NCBI GenBank assembly: GCA_950295325.1
Contig: OX485803.1
Span: 59,039,554-59,103,553, forward strand
Direction: 5' to 3'
Origin: Polytrichum commune
Lineage: Eukaryota > Streptophyta > Polytrichopsida > Polytrichales > Polytrichaceae
Length of the DNA: 64,000 nucleotides
Both the position numbers and the translations under genes were made by a program. The notes beneath the pieces are model-generated. The model was given only the letters and a program-made list of their open reading frames with translations. It ran no database searches and was not told the DNA's origin. Positions 34,990-44,407 of the stretch are shown here, one piece after another; the stretch's first letter is position 1; every line of letters begins with the position of its first letter.

Positions 34990-35757
34990 ATTGCAGAAAT
35001 AAGCATTTCGATGGGTAAGCTCTGAATCAAGACAGCTGCAGAAATAAGCATTTCGATGGGTAAGCTTTGATCAAAACAACTGCAGAAATAAGCATTTCGA
35101 TGGATAAGCTCTGAATCAAGACAGCTGCAGAAATAAGCATTTCGATGGGTAAGCTCTGAATCAAGACAGCTGCAGAAATAAGCATTTCGATGGGTAAGCT
35201 CTGAATCAAGACAGCTGCAGAAATAAGCATTTCGATGGGTAAGCTTTGATCAAAACAGCTGCAGAAATAAGCATTTCGATGGGTAAGCTCTGAATCAAGA
35301 CAGCTGCAGAAATAAGCCTTACAGACTGCATAAATAAAGATTTCGATCTGCAGAAATAAGCATTTCGATGGGTAAGCTCTGAATCAAGACAACCTGCAGT
35401 AATAAGCATTTCGATCTGCAGAAATAAGCATTTTAATCTGCAAAAATAAGCATTTCGATGGGTAAGCTCTGAATCAAGACAGCCCGCAGAAATAAGCATT
35501 TCGATAGGTAAGGGCTGAATCAAAACAGACTGCAGAAATAAGCATTTCGATGGGTAAAGGCTGAATCAAGACAGACTGCAGAAATAAGCATTTCGATGGG
35601 TACCTCTTAATCAAAACAGACTGTAGAAATAAGCATTTCGATGGGTAAGGGCTGAATCAAAACAGACTGTAGAAATAAGCATTTCAATGGGTGAGCTCTG
35701 AATCAAGATAGACTAAAGAAATAAGCATTTCGATGGGTAAGCTCTGAATCAAGACAA
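34990..35757. repeat. 45-bp minisatellite, about 17 units
   Basis: The unit contains CTGCAGAAATAAGCATTTCG, ATGGGTAAGCTCTGAATCAA and GACAG. Most units are 45 bp; the part from about 35,310 to 35,450 is irregular. The minus strand shows open frames of 15-residue repeats (SLPIEMLISAAVLIQ) that result from the 45-bp period. It lies inside the hAT element. Confidence 0.9.
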
Positions 35758-36050
35758 AATCAAGGTCGCAAAGGCTAGCACAAACTCCTCTTCGCAGTGT
35801 CGCACCCAAATGAAGATGAATCTAGCAGAAGCGGAAGAGCAGTACAGAGAGCATTCAACACAGAGAGAAATCCCGATGGAGGAGTGAGATACTCTGCAGA
35901 AAGGACTGCAGCTCTTTATACTCGTGACAGAGGGTCCTTGGATGCTTAGAGCGGCTCAAAACCCTAATCGGCCTTGTGAACGGAACCTTCCCTAAATTAC
36001 TTAGCCTTCATGGTTCTTAGAATCTTAACCTTATGAGTTATGACTCTAAT

Positions 36051-36217
36051 ATTAGGGATAGGGAATTGTTTTTTACTAGGGTAATAGGGTTAGGGTCGGA
36101 CGCATGCACCTCAAGCTTGCCAAACATGGAAGGTTTTGTAAGAAACTCCCTACCAAACTCATTTGAATTAAAGGATAACCCTATTACCCTAGTAAAAAAA
36201 ACCGCCCTATCCCTAAT
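36051..36217. repeat. Foldback with 41-bp arms inside the hAT element
   Basis: ATTAGGGATAGGG, TTTTTTACTAGGG and TAATAGGGTT at 36,051-36,092 are mirrored by AACCCTATTACCCTAGTAAA and CCCTATCCCTAAT at 36,177-36,217. The loop is about 84 bases. It may be a separate MITE nested in the hAT element. Confidence 0.75.
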
Positions 36218-36840
36218 CCCTTCGGCTACTTGCCTAAAATTTAAAAATTGGCTCGGTAAATATCCTAAAATATGATGCCTCAACCGGCTATATTGCTGAT
36301 ATTTTCTCATTTCAACCGGTCAATTTCCGACCTTTCTAATTTTAAGTCGGTACCTCGTCCGAATCATTGCAAACTCATTCGGAAATCTTTAAAAAATATC
36401 GGCTAGCTCGTAACTAAAGTTCGGTACTCCCCGTTCATTGCCTGGGACAATGCACGCATTGAACAAAGACCCTGTTGAGATCTAACACCAGGAACCAAAT
36501 CTTAGGCGGCAAAGGTGGGGTGGGTAAAAACCGGGGGGGGGGGGGGGCACCGCGTTGTCCTCCATGCTTCTAGGAGAGGAGCGATGGGCAACCGCAACAC
36601 TATGCTCCGATCCCTACGGAGACAATCAAGAGAAAGGGGGGACGGCTATGTCATGCTATGTTCATTTGAAACATACCAAAAAGTTTTGTGCCAAATTCGA
36701 GAATAGTCGCACGTGGGGAAATGGAGGGTGGCGGGGGATAGGTACGAGAGTGTTGGGAGTGGGGGCAGTTCCTCGTAACTAGAAAGTTTGGGTCAATCGA
36801 CCCAAATTGGGAGGTCTCCGTATATAACCTCGTTCTGGTC

Positions 36841-37206
36841 ATGTATGAATACTGTGGAAGGCTCCACCATCTTCGCTACCCCACCTCTCTTGCCACCCCC
36901 TTCTCTGACGAGGTCAACAACCTACTCCTACAAAGGCTTAGTATTAGGCCCTTGTCTAACTCCAACCTCCGTATGTGCATAATACATGGGTTCATCGATT
37001 TGCTTAGGAGTTGTCGCGCACCTCTCCATGAGGAGTGCCCAAAACACCATGGGCACAAAGGGGACCCCAAAATGACCCTTGGAACTTGTGGCGCCATTGG
37101 TGAGAGGGCCCAAATGATCATAGTGTGTGAGGGCCCCGGGCGTTGGGAACGCCTCTCATCCACAAAGACTAGGAAGCACGAGGGTAAGGCCATGAGCTAT
37201 GCGTAG
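36841..37206 (+). pseudogene. Unidentified coding fragment at the outer edge of an inverted repeat
   Basis: An open plus frame reads MYEYCGRLHHLRYPTSLATP and continues to HEECPKHHGHKGDPK and GRWERLSSTKTRKHEG. The last part (from about 37,015) recurs in the minus orientation at 38,985-39,165, so it belongs to a repeated family. I do not recognise the protein. Confidence 0.3.
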
Positions 37207-39165
37207 CTTATGACGTGCGGATTCTAGAATGCACATGAACACCTCAATTGGAAGTGTGAGCTAGGAGAGATGGCAATTTGAGTGGGACGTTGTCTTGAGA
37301 CATCGCCCTGGTGTAGTGGCCTGGGAGTGGCTCCTGGAACTGCCAAGGTTTGAACATGCATAGCTTCTTCAATATTTGCCTAAATGGGGTAAGCAAGCAA
37401 TCCATTGGCATCTACATGAAACTTAGATGACAATGAAGTGGTCACATGGGAGCATCAAAGATCATACAAAGAAGTTATATTGTTCTGAAGTTGTTGGGGG
37501 CTTCCAGCCCTAGCGGCTAAGGAAAAATGTCTACTTGGCCCCAAATCTTGGTAGAGAGACAAAAGGTTTCTTGACTGTGGGGTAGGGGCCCTGCCCAAAG
37601 TCCTAGAGGCTTATATGAGTGAGGCGGTGTGGCCGGCCAAACCCATCCGGGGCCAAACGACACAGCCTCCACAGGCATTAGCCCAACATGGGGGCCATAG
37701 TTGCCGAGTATGGTTCGGTTTGTTCTAGTGTTGCTCCGGTAATGCGATGATCAACTAAAGATTGGACTTTCATGAATGAAAGTCTACATCTAACCATTGC
37801 TTACCGATTAAGGGAAGAGTCCCGAATGCAAGAGTAGGATGGTTGGTCCCCCTCCCATGAGCTAAAAGGTTTGTGGTATTGGAAGCTAACCATATACATG
37901 GTGGAATGTGAAGGGTTAGCGCTCGTGGTCCTTGCTAGAATTGAAAAATGACCAAGTTGATTAAAAAAAACTAGTGAGGGTTGCGACATGATTAGAAGTA
38001 TTACCACGCCCTTACGAACCTTCAATATCTAATATGTTTGTGTTTTTTTGACACTCGTGCTAGTCAAGGGGAGACTAAGCAGCAATGGGGATTGGGTCGC
38101 CCAACCCAAATTCTCGTGCATCGAGGGAGTTACCTTGGGCTACTATAGGGGCGGTCAGATTTGGATCAAGCGACCCAAACGTTTTGGGGTTGTCGCAACC
38201 CTTGCTAGCATCCCTTAGATATCTTGGTTGTTTCTCAACTCTAGCAAGGGTCACGAGCGCTAACCCTTTGCATTCCGCCATGCGAATGGTTAGTTTTCAA
38301 TACCATGAACCTTATAATTCACAGGAGGGAAATTAACCCTCCTACATTGCATTCGGGACTCAACCTTTAATCGGTAACTAATTCTTAGATGTGGACTTCC
38401 ATTCATGGAAGTCTAATCTTATGTTGATCATCGCGTTGCCGGAGCAACACTACAACAACCCAAATCATACTAGGCAATTATATCCTTACAGTGGGCCAAT
38501 ACCCATGAAGGCCATGCCGTTCAGCCTTGGGTGGGTTCGGCCACACCATCTCACCCATATAAGCCTCTAGGACTTTTGGCAGGGCCTCTACCTCACCGTC
38601 AAGAAACCTTTTGTTTCTCTACCAAAATTTGGGGCCAAGTAGACATTTTCCCTTAGCCATTGGGGCTAGAACCCCCTAGCAGCTTTAGAACATCATAACT
38701 TTCTTGTATAATGTTTGATGCTAACAAAAAAAAATCACTTTATCTTCATCTATGTTTCACGTAGATGCTGATGGACTCCTCACTTGTCTCATTCAAGCAA
38801 ATAGGTAGGAAGTTATGCCTATTCAAACCTTGGCAGTTCCGGGAGCCACTCCCAGGCCACTGCGGTACCAGGGCGTTGTCCTGGGACAACGTCTCATTCA
38901 AATTGCCATCTCTCCTACCTCACACCTTCAATTAAGGTTTTCTTGAGCATTCTAGAATTCACACGCCATAAGATAATCATAGATGATGGCCTTACCCTCG
39001 TGTCTCTTAGTCTTCGTGGGTGAGAGGCGTTCCCAACGCCCAGGGCCCTCACCTACACTAGGATCATTTGGGCACTCTCACCAACGGCGGCAGAAGTCAT
39101 GGGTGTCACTCCGGGGTACCTCTTGTGCCCATGGTGTTTCGGGCACTCCTCATGGAGAGGTGCAT
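37015..39165. repeat. Large inverted repeat with arms of about 980 bp
   Basis: The left arm (about 37,015-37,995) and right arm (about 38,185-39,165) are diverged reverse complements. Anchors include CACCTCTCCATGAGG, GCGTTGGGAACGCCTCTCA, AAATGTCTACTTGGCCCCAA, GAGTCCCGAATGCAA and GGGTTAGCGCTCGTG. The 190-bp centre holds TTTGGGTC and GACCCAAA motifs. No target duplication was found. It could be a foldback transposon or two inverted copies of one older gene fragment. Confidence 0.8.
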
Positions 39166-39249
39166 AATAGGAAGGTATCACTATGGACGGCCAAAGTAAT
39201 GGAGGGGGGGCAAAGGGGAGGAAGCCCTAGGGACACACCAGATGTTGGG

Positions 39250-41050
39250 ATTGTCCACTTCCTAGACTAGGGCGTATGGATCGTGGTGGGGTCGCATCAT
39301 GTGTTGGAAGGTAAAGGACGGTTGCGGGACGGACCTCTGAGGGATGGTCTGCACAGGGAAACCGGGAGGCAAGTGTGGAAAGGAGCTCGAGGGAGCCACC
39401 ACTAAACCTTGAGCCTACATTCCTTGTATCACATGTGATATCAAGTCTGCGTTGGACGGAGGCTGGGCCATCGTCCTTTGTTAATCCTGCTCCAACAAGA
39501 TAGCCCTCAACTTTGCAACTTCATTCTGCACCGAGGGTTCTTCTACGGCAACCTTTCGTAAGTGGACGCGCTACTCTTCGTCCCTCAGCATCATCTTGTT
39601 AGCCTCCTACACAGTGAGGACTTTGGGTTTCACCCTCACCATGTCGGCGAACGTTGTAGGGGAGGGAGGATCCGACCTAAGCCGTTTGGCGAGCTCCATG
39701 TCGTCCTCGTCCTCGCTACTTATAGCAATGGTCTCCTCCACTACATAATTGCCGTAGATTTTCTTCCCCTTCAGCCTCCTCCTCTCCGTGAACGTGGTAG
39801 TCGCGTCCGTGGAATACATGTCCCTCGTATCGTCCCTATGCTCACTAAGGACGAGCACCAGCTTACTTTGCAGAGTTGCCACCAACATAGTTTTCTTTCA
39901 TTGAGGGGCTTCAGATTCATGTGTGTAACCCATTGCCCCTTCCTCGACCTCGCCCTCCGCCCTTGTGTCATCTTCTTCCTCTTCTTCCTCCTCCTCCACC
40001 TCGTTACCTACGGTTCGGGACGGATTGCCCAGATGGCATTCCAACCAGAGGTTCGGGATTTCCAATGGGGTCCTCAAGGCAATTTCTTCGGGGTTGATGC
40101 ACCTCACCATATCCAACGGGTTTTTACCCCCCCCCCCCTTTTTGAATGATCTCCTCAATGTAGCTTCCTGGGATCCAATTAAAGATGTCCATCTACTTCG
40201 CCACTGATTTTTGGGTTTTTTAGAATTGAAAGATCACCATCCTCCATGTAGGAGTATATGTTCAATCCCAACATTTGCACATTCCCATATCACTCGTATT
40301 AAAATTACGCACATGTAATTACACCAAAAAGAAATGGACCCACCTAACAAAAACAATGTCTAGTTTGGGTCACTCGACCCAAACCAACACAGTGCGTAAT
40401 TTGGGTCAGTCTACTCAGACTATGAACCAATTATTTGAACTTACTTACCATGGCAACATAGATGGGTTTGAAGCCCCGAAGATATTGAATATACAATCCC
40501 CTCTCCTCGTTAGAGCTCTCATGATCCGCAGGTAGAACTCCGTTCGCAGCTCATCAGTAGTATAGTTGGCGTATTTGGCCTTGTTGTAGAGGCATTTGCT
40601 GGCACCCAAACCTTCTGGAACTTGGAAGAGTTTCTCCATCCGGTTTATAAGGTAGTTCTCCACCTTCAACAAGTTCGATCCTACATGTGTGACAATGGTG
40701 TCCCCGCCATGCAATACAAGTTGTTGTGTACGACACAAGACTGGATCTCGCTGGAGGGTCTCTTTGTATGGCGCGTTGATGCAAATGGAAAGATGATCTT
40801 ACCAAACAGGATGCCTAAGCCTTGCAAGCCAATACCCATGAAGAATTTGGAGAATATTGTAAAGGCATATCAGGCTTCATACAATATTGGGAGAGTTTGA
40901 GGATAACGGATGTTGGTGAATCATGTTGGCATTGTTATGGAAGTTGAATACAGTATTGGACACGTGTTCATACCGCCTTGGCAGACCTTCACCAAGATAG
41001 CCCTTTGACTTTGAGGCACGGATTTTAGCCACAAAGTCGTGTCGATGTAC
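39250..41050 (-). pseudogene. Decayed coding sequence of unknown family, acidic and proline-rich parts
   Basis: Read on the minus strand, the order is SKSKGYLGEGLPRRYEHVSN, then after a shift HGGDTIVTHVGSNLLKVENYL and RGDCIFNIFGASNP (40,445-40,738). Next come EEIALRTPLEIPNLWL and an acidic run (39,898-40,158), then TERRRLKGKKIYGNYVVEE and SSEDEDDMELAKRLRSDPPS (39,607-39,888). Then follows a frame with stops ending in a proline-rich part near 39,260. RGDCIFNIFGASNP after LRIMRALT faintly resembles motif I of amino-methyltransferases, but that is weak. Stops and frame changes show decay. It adjoins the right arm of the inverted repeat. Confidence 0.35.
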
Positions 41051-41455
41051 AATGGAGAGGTTCATAAGGAGTTTGATGTGGATGACCATTACGTCCGGCT
41101 TGCTAGTAACCGTCCCCCATCATCTTTCCGTATTGCAGTGGATTGTCATGAAGGTTATATGCTCATTTTGCGTCCTAAAAGTGAAACATATGCAAAGCCA
41201 ATGTGGGTGGCAAGAGCTTTATCCAAACCAAATTTTGCAACTTCTAGCCTTCATTTTCGACAGATTCACGTGGAGTACTACCGACCGACAACACGGAATG
41301 AAGATGTGATTCAGCATTATATAGGTTGGGATACAAACCATAACTTTCGGTGGAAGGTGGATTTTGAGCACGGTCCATGTTGGATAGATACAAATTCCAT
41401 ATCCATAGCATGGAAACCACGGAAAAACCATAGTAGATCAGTGTCCATCCCTTAA
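41039..41455 (+). CDS. Unidentified 138-residue open frame, possibly transposon-derived
   Basis: The frame has protein-like composition: SFRIAVDCHEGYMLILRPKS, then KPMWVARALSKPN, VEYYRPTTRNED, YIGWDTNHNFRWKVDF, and a C-terminal AWKPRKNHSRSVSIP. The P-x-WV-x-RAL followed by V-x-YYRP and a late WKP pattern looks like a small beta-barrel (BAH or Tudor-like) reader seen at the C-terminus of some plant transposon proteins, from memory only. The start is not certain and it may be the 3' part of a larger gene. Confidence 0.35.
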   Translation: MSMYNGEVHKEFDVDDHYVRLASNRPPSSFRIAVDCHEGYMLILRPKSETYAKPMWVARALSKPNFATSSLHFRQIHVEYYRPTTRNEDVIQHYIGWDTNHNFRWKVDFEHGPCWIDTNSISIAWKPRKNHSRSVSIP

Positions 41456-41839
41456 AATTAAAGTACATAACTTTTGCAAAAATTAACCTTGTTTGGATTG
41501 CACAAGAAACAAACCACGTTGAATGAGGAGTTGGTAGAATTGTGTTATCATGATTATAGTTTCAAATGTTACTATAGTAGACACACATTAGTCATATATG
41601 TGCTTTTAAAAATAAAGGTAGAGTTTGGTTGAACTTAGGAATGCTATATAGTTTGGAGTTGGATGAATATCCATATAGAATATTTCACAACAAATATGAA
41701 CTTTATTTTATTCTTATGTTTGGAACTAAATTGCAGGGTTCAATAAATATGCATTTATTACACACTGCTTTGTAGGTCGTATTGTCTATATTTTATTCAT
41801 CGTGCTAATAATAGACAACATTCTATATGATTTTTTTTG

Positions 41840-41966
41840 TGAAGTTGGTTTCAAGTGCTCTATCCAATGTGCTTCTATTGGTGAAGTTGGTTTCAAGTGC
41901 TCTACCCCATGTGTTTTTGTTGGTGAAGTTGGTTTCAAGTGTCCTACCCAATGTGCTTATGTCGGC
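41840..41966 (+). repeat. 42-bp tandem repeat, three units, open in frame
   Basis: Three units start with GTGAAGTTGGTTTCAAGTG. In the plus frame (41,802-41,990) they code GEVGFKCSTPCVFV-like 14-residue repeats, each with a C-x3-C pair. There is no other sign of a gene around it. Confidence 0.8.
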
Positions 41967-41990
41967 CAATCATTGATTTTGGGATACTAG

Positions 41991-43189
41991 AACTAATAAT
42001 ATATTTGAGTTGTTGACAACATAGTTTCGGGCGACTTCATGTTGTTGTGATCCATATATTAATTTGAGACAAAAGAAAGACTCAATGAACGAATAAAGTG
42101 TTTTATGTGATTTGCAATAGCATTAACTTGATTATTGGTACATTAAAGTTTTAAAATCTATACTAATTATTTTGTTGGTGCAACATTTGATTATATTTAT
42201 ATTTATTTGTACATTTATTCAAGATCATGAGCTCTTCCAAAATATGATAGTTGTATTGACAAGAGTCTAGCTTTGAGTCTTTAGTTTGGAGTACAATGTT
42301 TTGGTTGCCAAAATTTGCATGTATTGCAAAGCTCAAGCATACTATCCATGGTAGTTTGGAGGACAAGGTCTATCATAGGCATGTCTGAGCATTACAAAAT
42401 AAGCTTTCTTATGAGTTTTGGTTCCAAAAAAAAAAATTGGCCTCTAAGAGTGTTCCATGCTAAGAAGACGACTTAAACATCTAATCATAGTCTTAGAAGA
42501 CTCAGACATTGAAAATGTATGTTGCCATCATATTACATAGATGTCTTAGTCTATATTTTATAATCTATAATTATTGACTTATACATTACAGGCTGACCAT
42601 GGGCAACTCAAGCAACCTATTAAAAATGATCATGCCCTTAGAAAAATGATTATATTGATCAAATAATTTTTTTGCTTGAAATTTAAAAATATATAATGAT
42701 GGGGCCCTATTCCATGGAGATAAAATCCCCTTAACATGAGCAAGGTCATATGCACCTACTCATGAAATAGCATTCCTCTTGCCCATGTAAGTAATGTGAG
42801 ATGGAGTGACTATCATAAATGTATGTACGGTGGTTGAGAAATTTCTAGTCCCCTTGCATAAATGAATGGAATGTAAATTTAAATCATAAACAACTTGAAA
42901 TAAACATACATTTGCCCTAATCAAACTTATTTGAGACACCTAGATGATACACAAATCACCTTTTAAGTCTTCCCTAAGAGTTGCCTTGGTTTTTCTTCCT
43001 ATCCAAAATCTAAACTACATGAGTTGACCATGAATTGATCAACATAGAAGTTGATCGATTACCAATGGGCCCTTGAACCTAAAGCATTGCAGGTTCACTC
43101 ACTACCTACTCACAAACTAGCAAGCACACGAACCACCTCTTTGCTCTTGGATATGATTGTGTTTCTACCACCACTACCAATAACTGCTT
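41991..43189. other. Intergenic DNA or 3' part of a gypsy remnant
   Basis: AT-rich, no gene recognised. If the gag remnant to its right were complete, protease and reverse transcriptase should lie here on the minus strand, but I see neither. Confidence 0.4.
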
Positions 43190-44318
43190 AGGATGTTTGC
43201 TAACTAGTCTTAAACAATCCTTAGCAAGATGTCCCGACTCATGATAGTTGTAGCACATAACTTTTGTTCAATGCTCTACTTGGTCTTTGTAGTTGAGTTT
43301 CATGCTCGGTTAGATATTGCCTTCTCCTTCTAGACGTGAATTTTTTTGGGACCTCTTCCAATTTACAATTTTCTTTCCACTATTCTTGCAAGAGGCATCA
43401 ATAGAAAACTTCTTCTCTGTGGCTAAGGCAACTTTCTTAGCCTCAAATGTTAAGACTGTGCTGTATATTTTTCCGAGTGTATAAGGCTTCAAAGCCTTGG
43501 CATAACATTTTATTGGACTTTGGAGACCCGTGACAAAGATGATTTGTTCGTCTTTGTCATGTACGTTTGGGGAATATTTGACCAATTTGTCAAACTTCTC
43601 TCTATACTCTCAAAATTGACAATCCATTGGCATGTTGGAAGTCTTTTAGGCATTCTTTCATGTTCTTGATATGATCATGCAATAGAAAATATTTATAGAA
43701 CAACTCCTTGATTTTAGACCATGTTTTTACATGACCCTTGTTGGCATCTTCTCTATTAATCTGATCATAAGCCCACCAAAGATAGGCTCCTTCTCCAAAC
43801 AAAAAAGAATTCGCCTTCACATTTTCTTTCTCTAAAAGCTCTTTATTGACCAAGTTTTCTACCGTTTTAAAAAAATTATGGAATTTGTCTCAAGCTTAAG
43901 ATTAACTTCACAAGGAAAAGTTGGTGGTTGCATGCTTTGACAAGAAATTATTCTTATCTTTGTTCTTCGCCCTCTTTTTGTTTCCTTCCTTTTGTTCAAC
44001 TTCTTCTTTCTGTCTTTTTCATGTTCTTTGTTTTCTTCCCTCTTTTTGGTTTCTATCCCTCTCTTTGATTTCATCCCTATGTCCTCTTCCAATTTATAAA
44101 GATTTTTGCATGCCTTAAAGAGACACGATAAGTGGGCAGAGGAAGAGGATGAAGTATGAGTATGATTCTAGCTTTCTTTTTTCCTTCTCACGACCGTATG
44201 TATGTTTCTCCATGATGGCTTAGAACATTGCTTCAAGAATTGGCTGAGACAACGGCTCAGTGTTGGGAACTCTATCTCTTTGATTGTTTTTAGGTGGAAC
44301 ATTATCGAATGAAATCAT
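43190..44318 (-). pseudogene. Ty3/gypsy-like gag remnant
   Basis: Reading from ATG at 44,318 (MISFDNVPPKNNQRD), a stop follows at SQPILEAMF. Then come a lysine and glutamate-rich part, QPPTFPCEVNL, and the gag core ANSFLFGEGAYLWWAYDQI with KTWSKIKELFYKYF (43,602-43,853). This continues as LVKYSPNVHDKDEQIIFVTGL (43,310-43,585) and a zinc knuckle at 43,214-43,255. LWW...W..IK..F and F..GL are typical of plant retrotransposon gag. The knuckle reads C-YN-Y-HESGHLAKDC, so its second cysteine is a tyrosine. Stops and frame changes show it is dead. No protease or reverse transcriptase follows. Confidence 0.7.
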
Positions 44319-44392
44319 AGTGCTAAAAGGTTTCACCGCACTACATAAATCTTCAGTACAATGCAACACAATGGAAATCAACAAAACACATC

Positions 44393-44407
44393 GCTCTGAT
44401 TATACCA
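44393..44407 (-). other. Retrotransposon primer-binding site
   Basis: The minus strand reads TGGTATAATCAGAGC, which is the plant initiator-methionine-tRNA binding motif TGGTATCAGAGC with three extra bases. It lies 75 bases upstream of the gag start, where a primer-binding site is expected. A 5' LTR should start directly to its right, but its borders are not clear. Confidence 0.55.

Larger units (their letters stand above)
34714..36440. mobile_element. Non-autonomous hAT element, 1,727 bp, with 8-bp target duplication
   Basis: CCTGGGAC stands directly outside both ends (34,706-34,713 and 36,441-36,448). The left end reads CAGAGTCCGGGGAGT; the right end read inward is CAATGAACGGGGAGT (11 of 15 match). 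Both fit the hAT YARNG end rule, and an 8-bp duplication is the hAT hallmark. Subterminal TCGGTANNTTTCCGA-like motifs repeat at both ends. No transposase is inside; the interior holds a 45-bp minisatellite and a 41-bp-arm foldback. Removing the element and one duplication restores a continuous phosphatase-like reading frame, which supports the borders. Confidence 0.85.
33530..36565 (-). pseudogene. Decayed FCP1/NIF-like phosphatase gene, split by a hAT element
   Basis: On the minus strand a proline-rich start (MEDNAVPPPPP, ATG at 36,565) leads to PPKIWFLVLDLNRVFVQC, the DxD-type nucleophile block of the HAD phosphatase (NLI-interacting-factor) domain. The frame is cut at the hAT element (34,714-36,440) and resumes as VPMVLFCKPEDA, then SSMKSENTQTIVKFIFMGLE. 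After a frameshift it reads MMMVDDKASKNILNL, the family's second aspartate block, and FLLDLI-stop-YLQML. Three in-frame stops lie between about 34,080 and 34,265. A T-rich tract (33,954-33,993) before AG may be an intron end leading to a last exon (33,530-33,945; NFGSFFYETVCNAVS). A G15 run (minus C15) at 36,533-36,547 puts the start one base out of frame. The family call comes from motif order and is moderately sure. Confidence 0.6.

Noticed and set aside
35027-35523. Minus open frames of SLPIEMLISAAVLIQ repeats as a repeat protein
   Set aside because: The 45-bp period keeps the frame open by itself. There is no start context, and it lies inside a non-autonomous transposon.
36051-36217. Resemblance of TAGGGATA and TAGGGTAAT to a homing-endonuclease site
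   Set aside because: Only parts of the site match, and they are explained by the foldback arms.
39562-40149. 195-residue plus open frame
   Set aside because: It is antisense to the acidic and charged minus-strand frames, which look more protein-like. The serine and leucine runs are complements of the acidic run.
41840-41966. CRISPR-like array
   Set aside because: The 42-bp units are contiguous without distinct spacers, and this is a plant nuclear sequence. No array elsewhere in the window has repeat and spacer structure.
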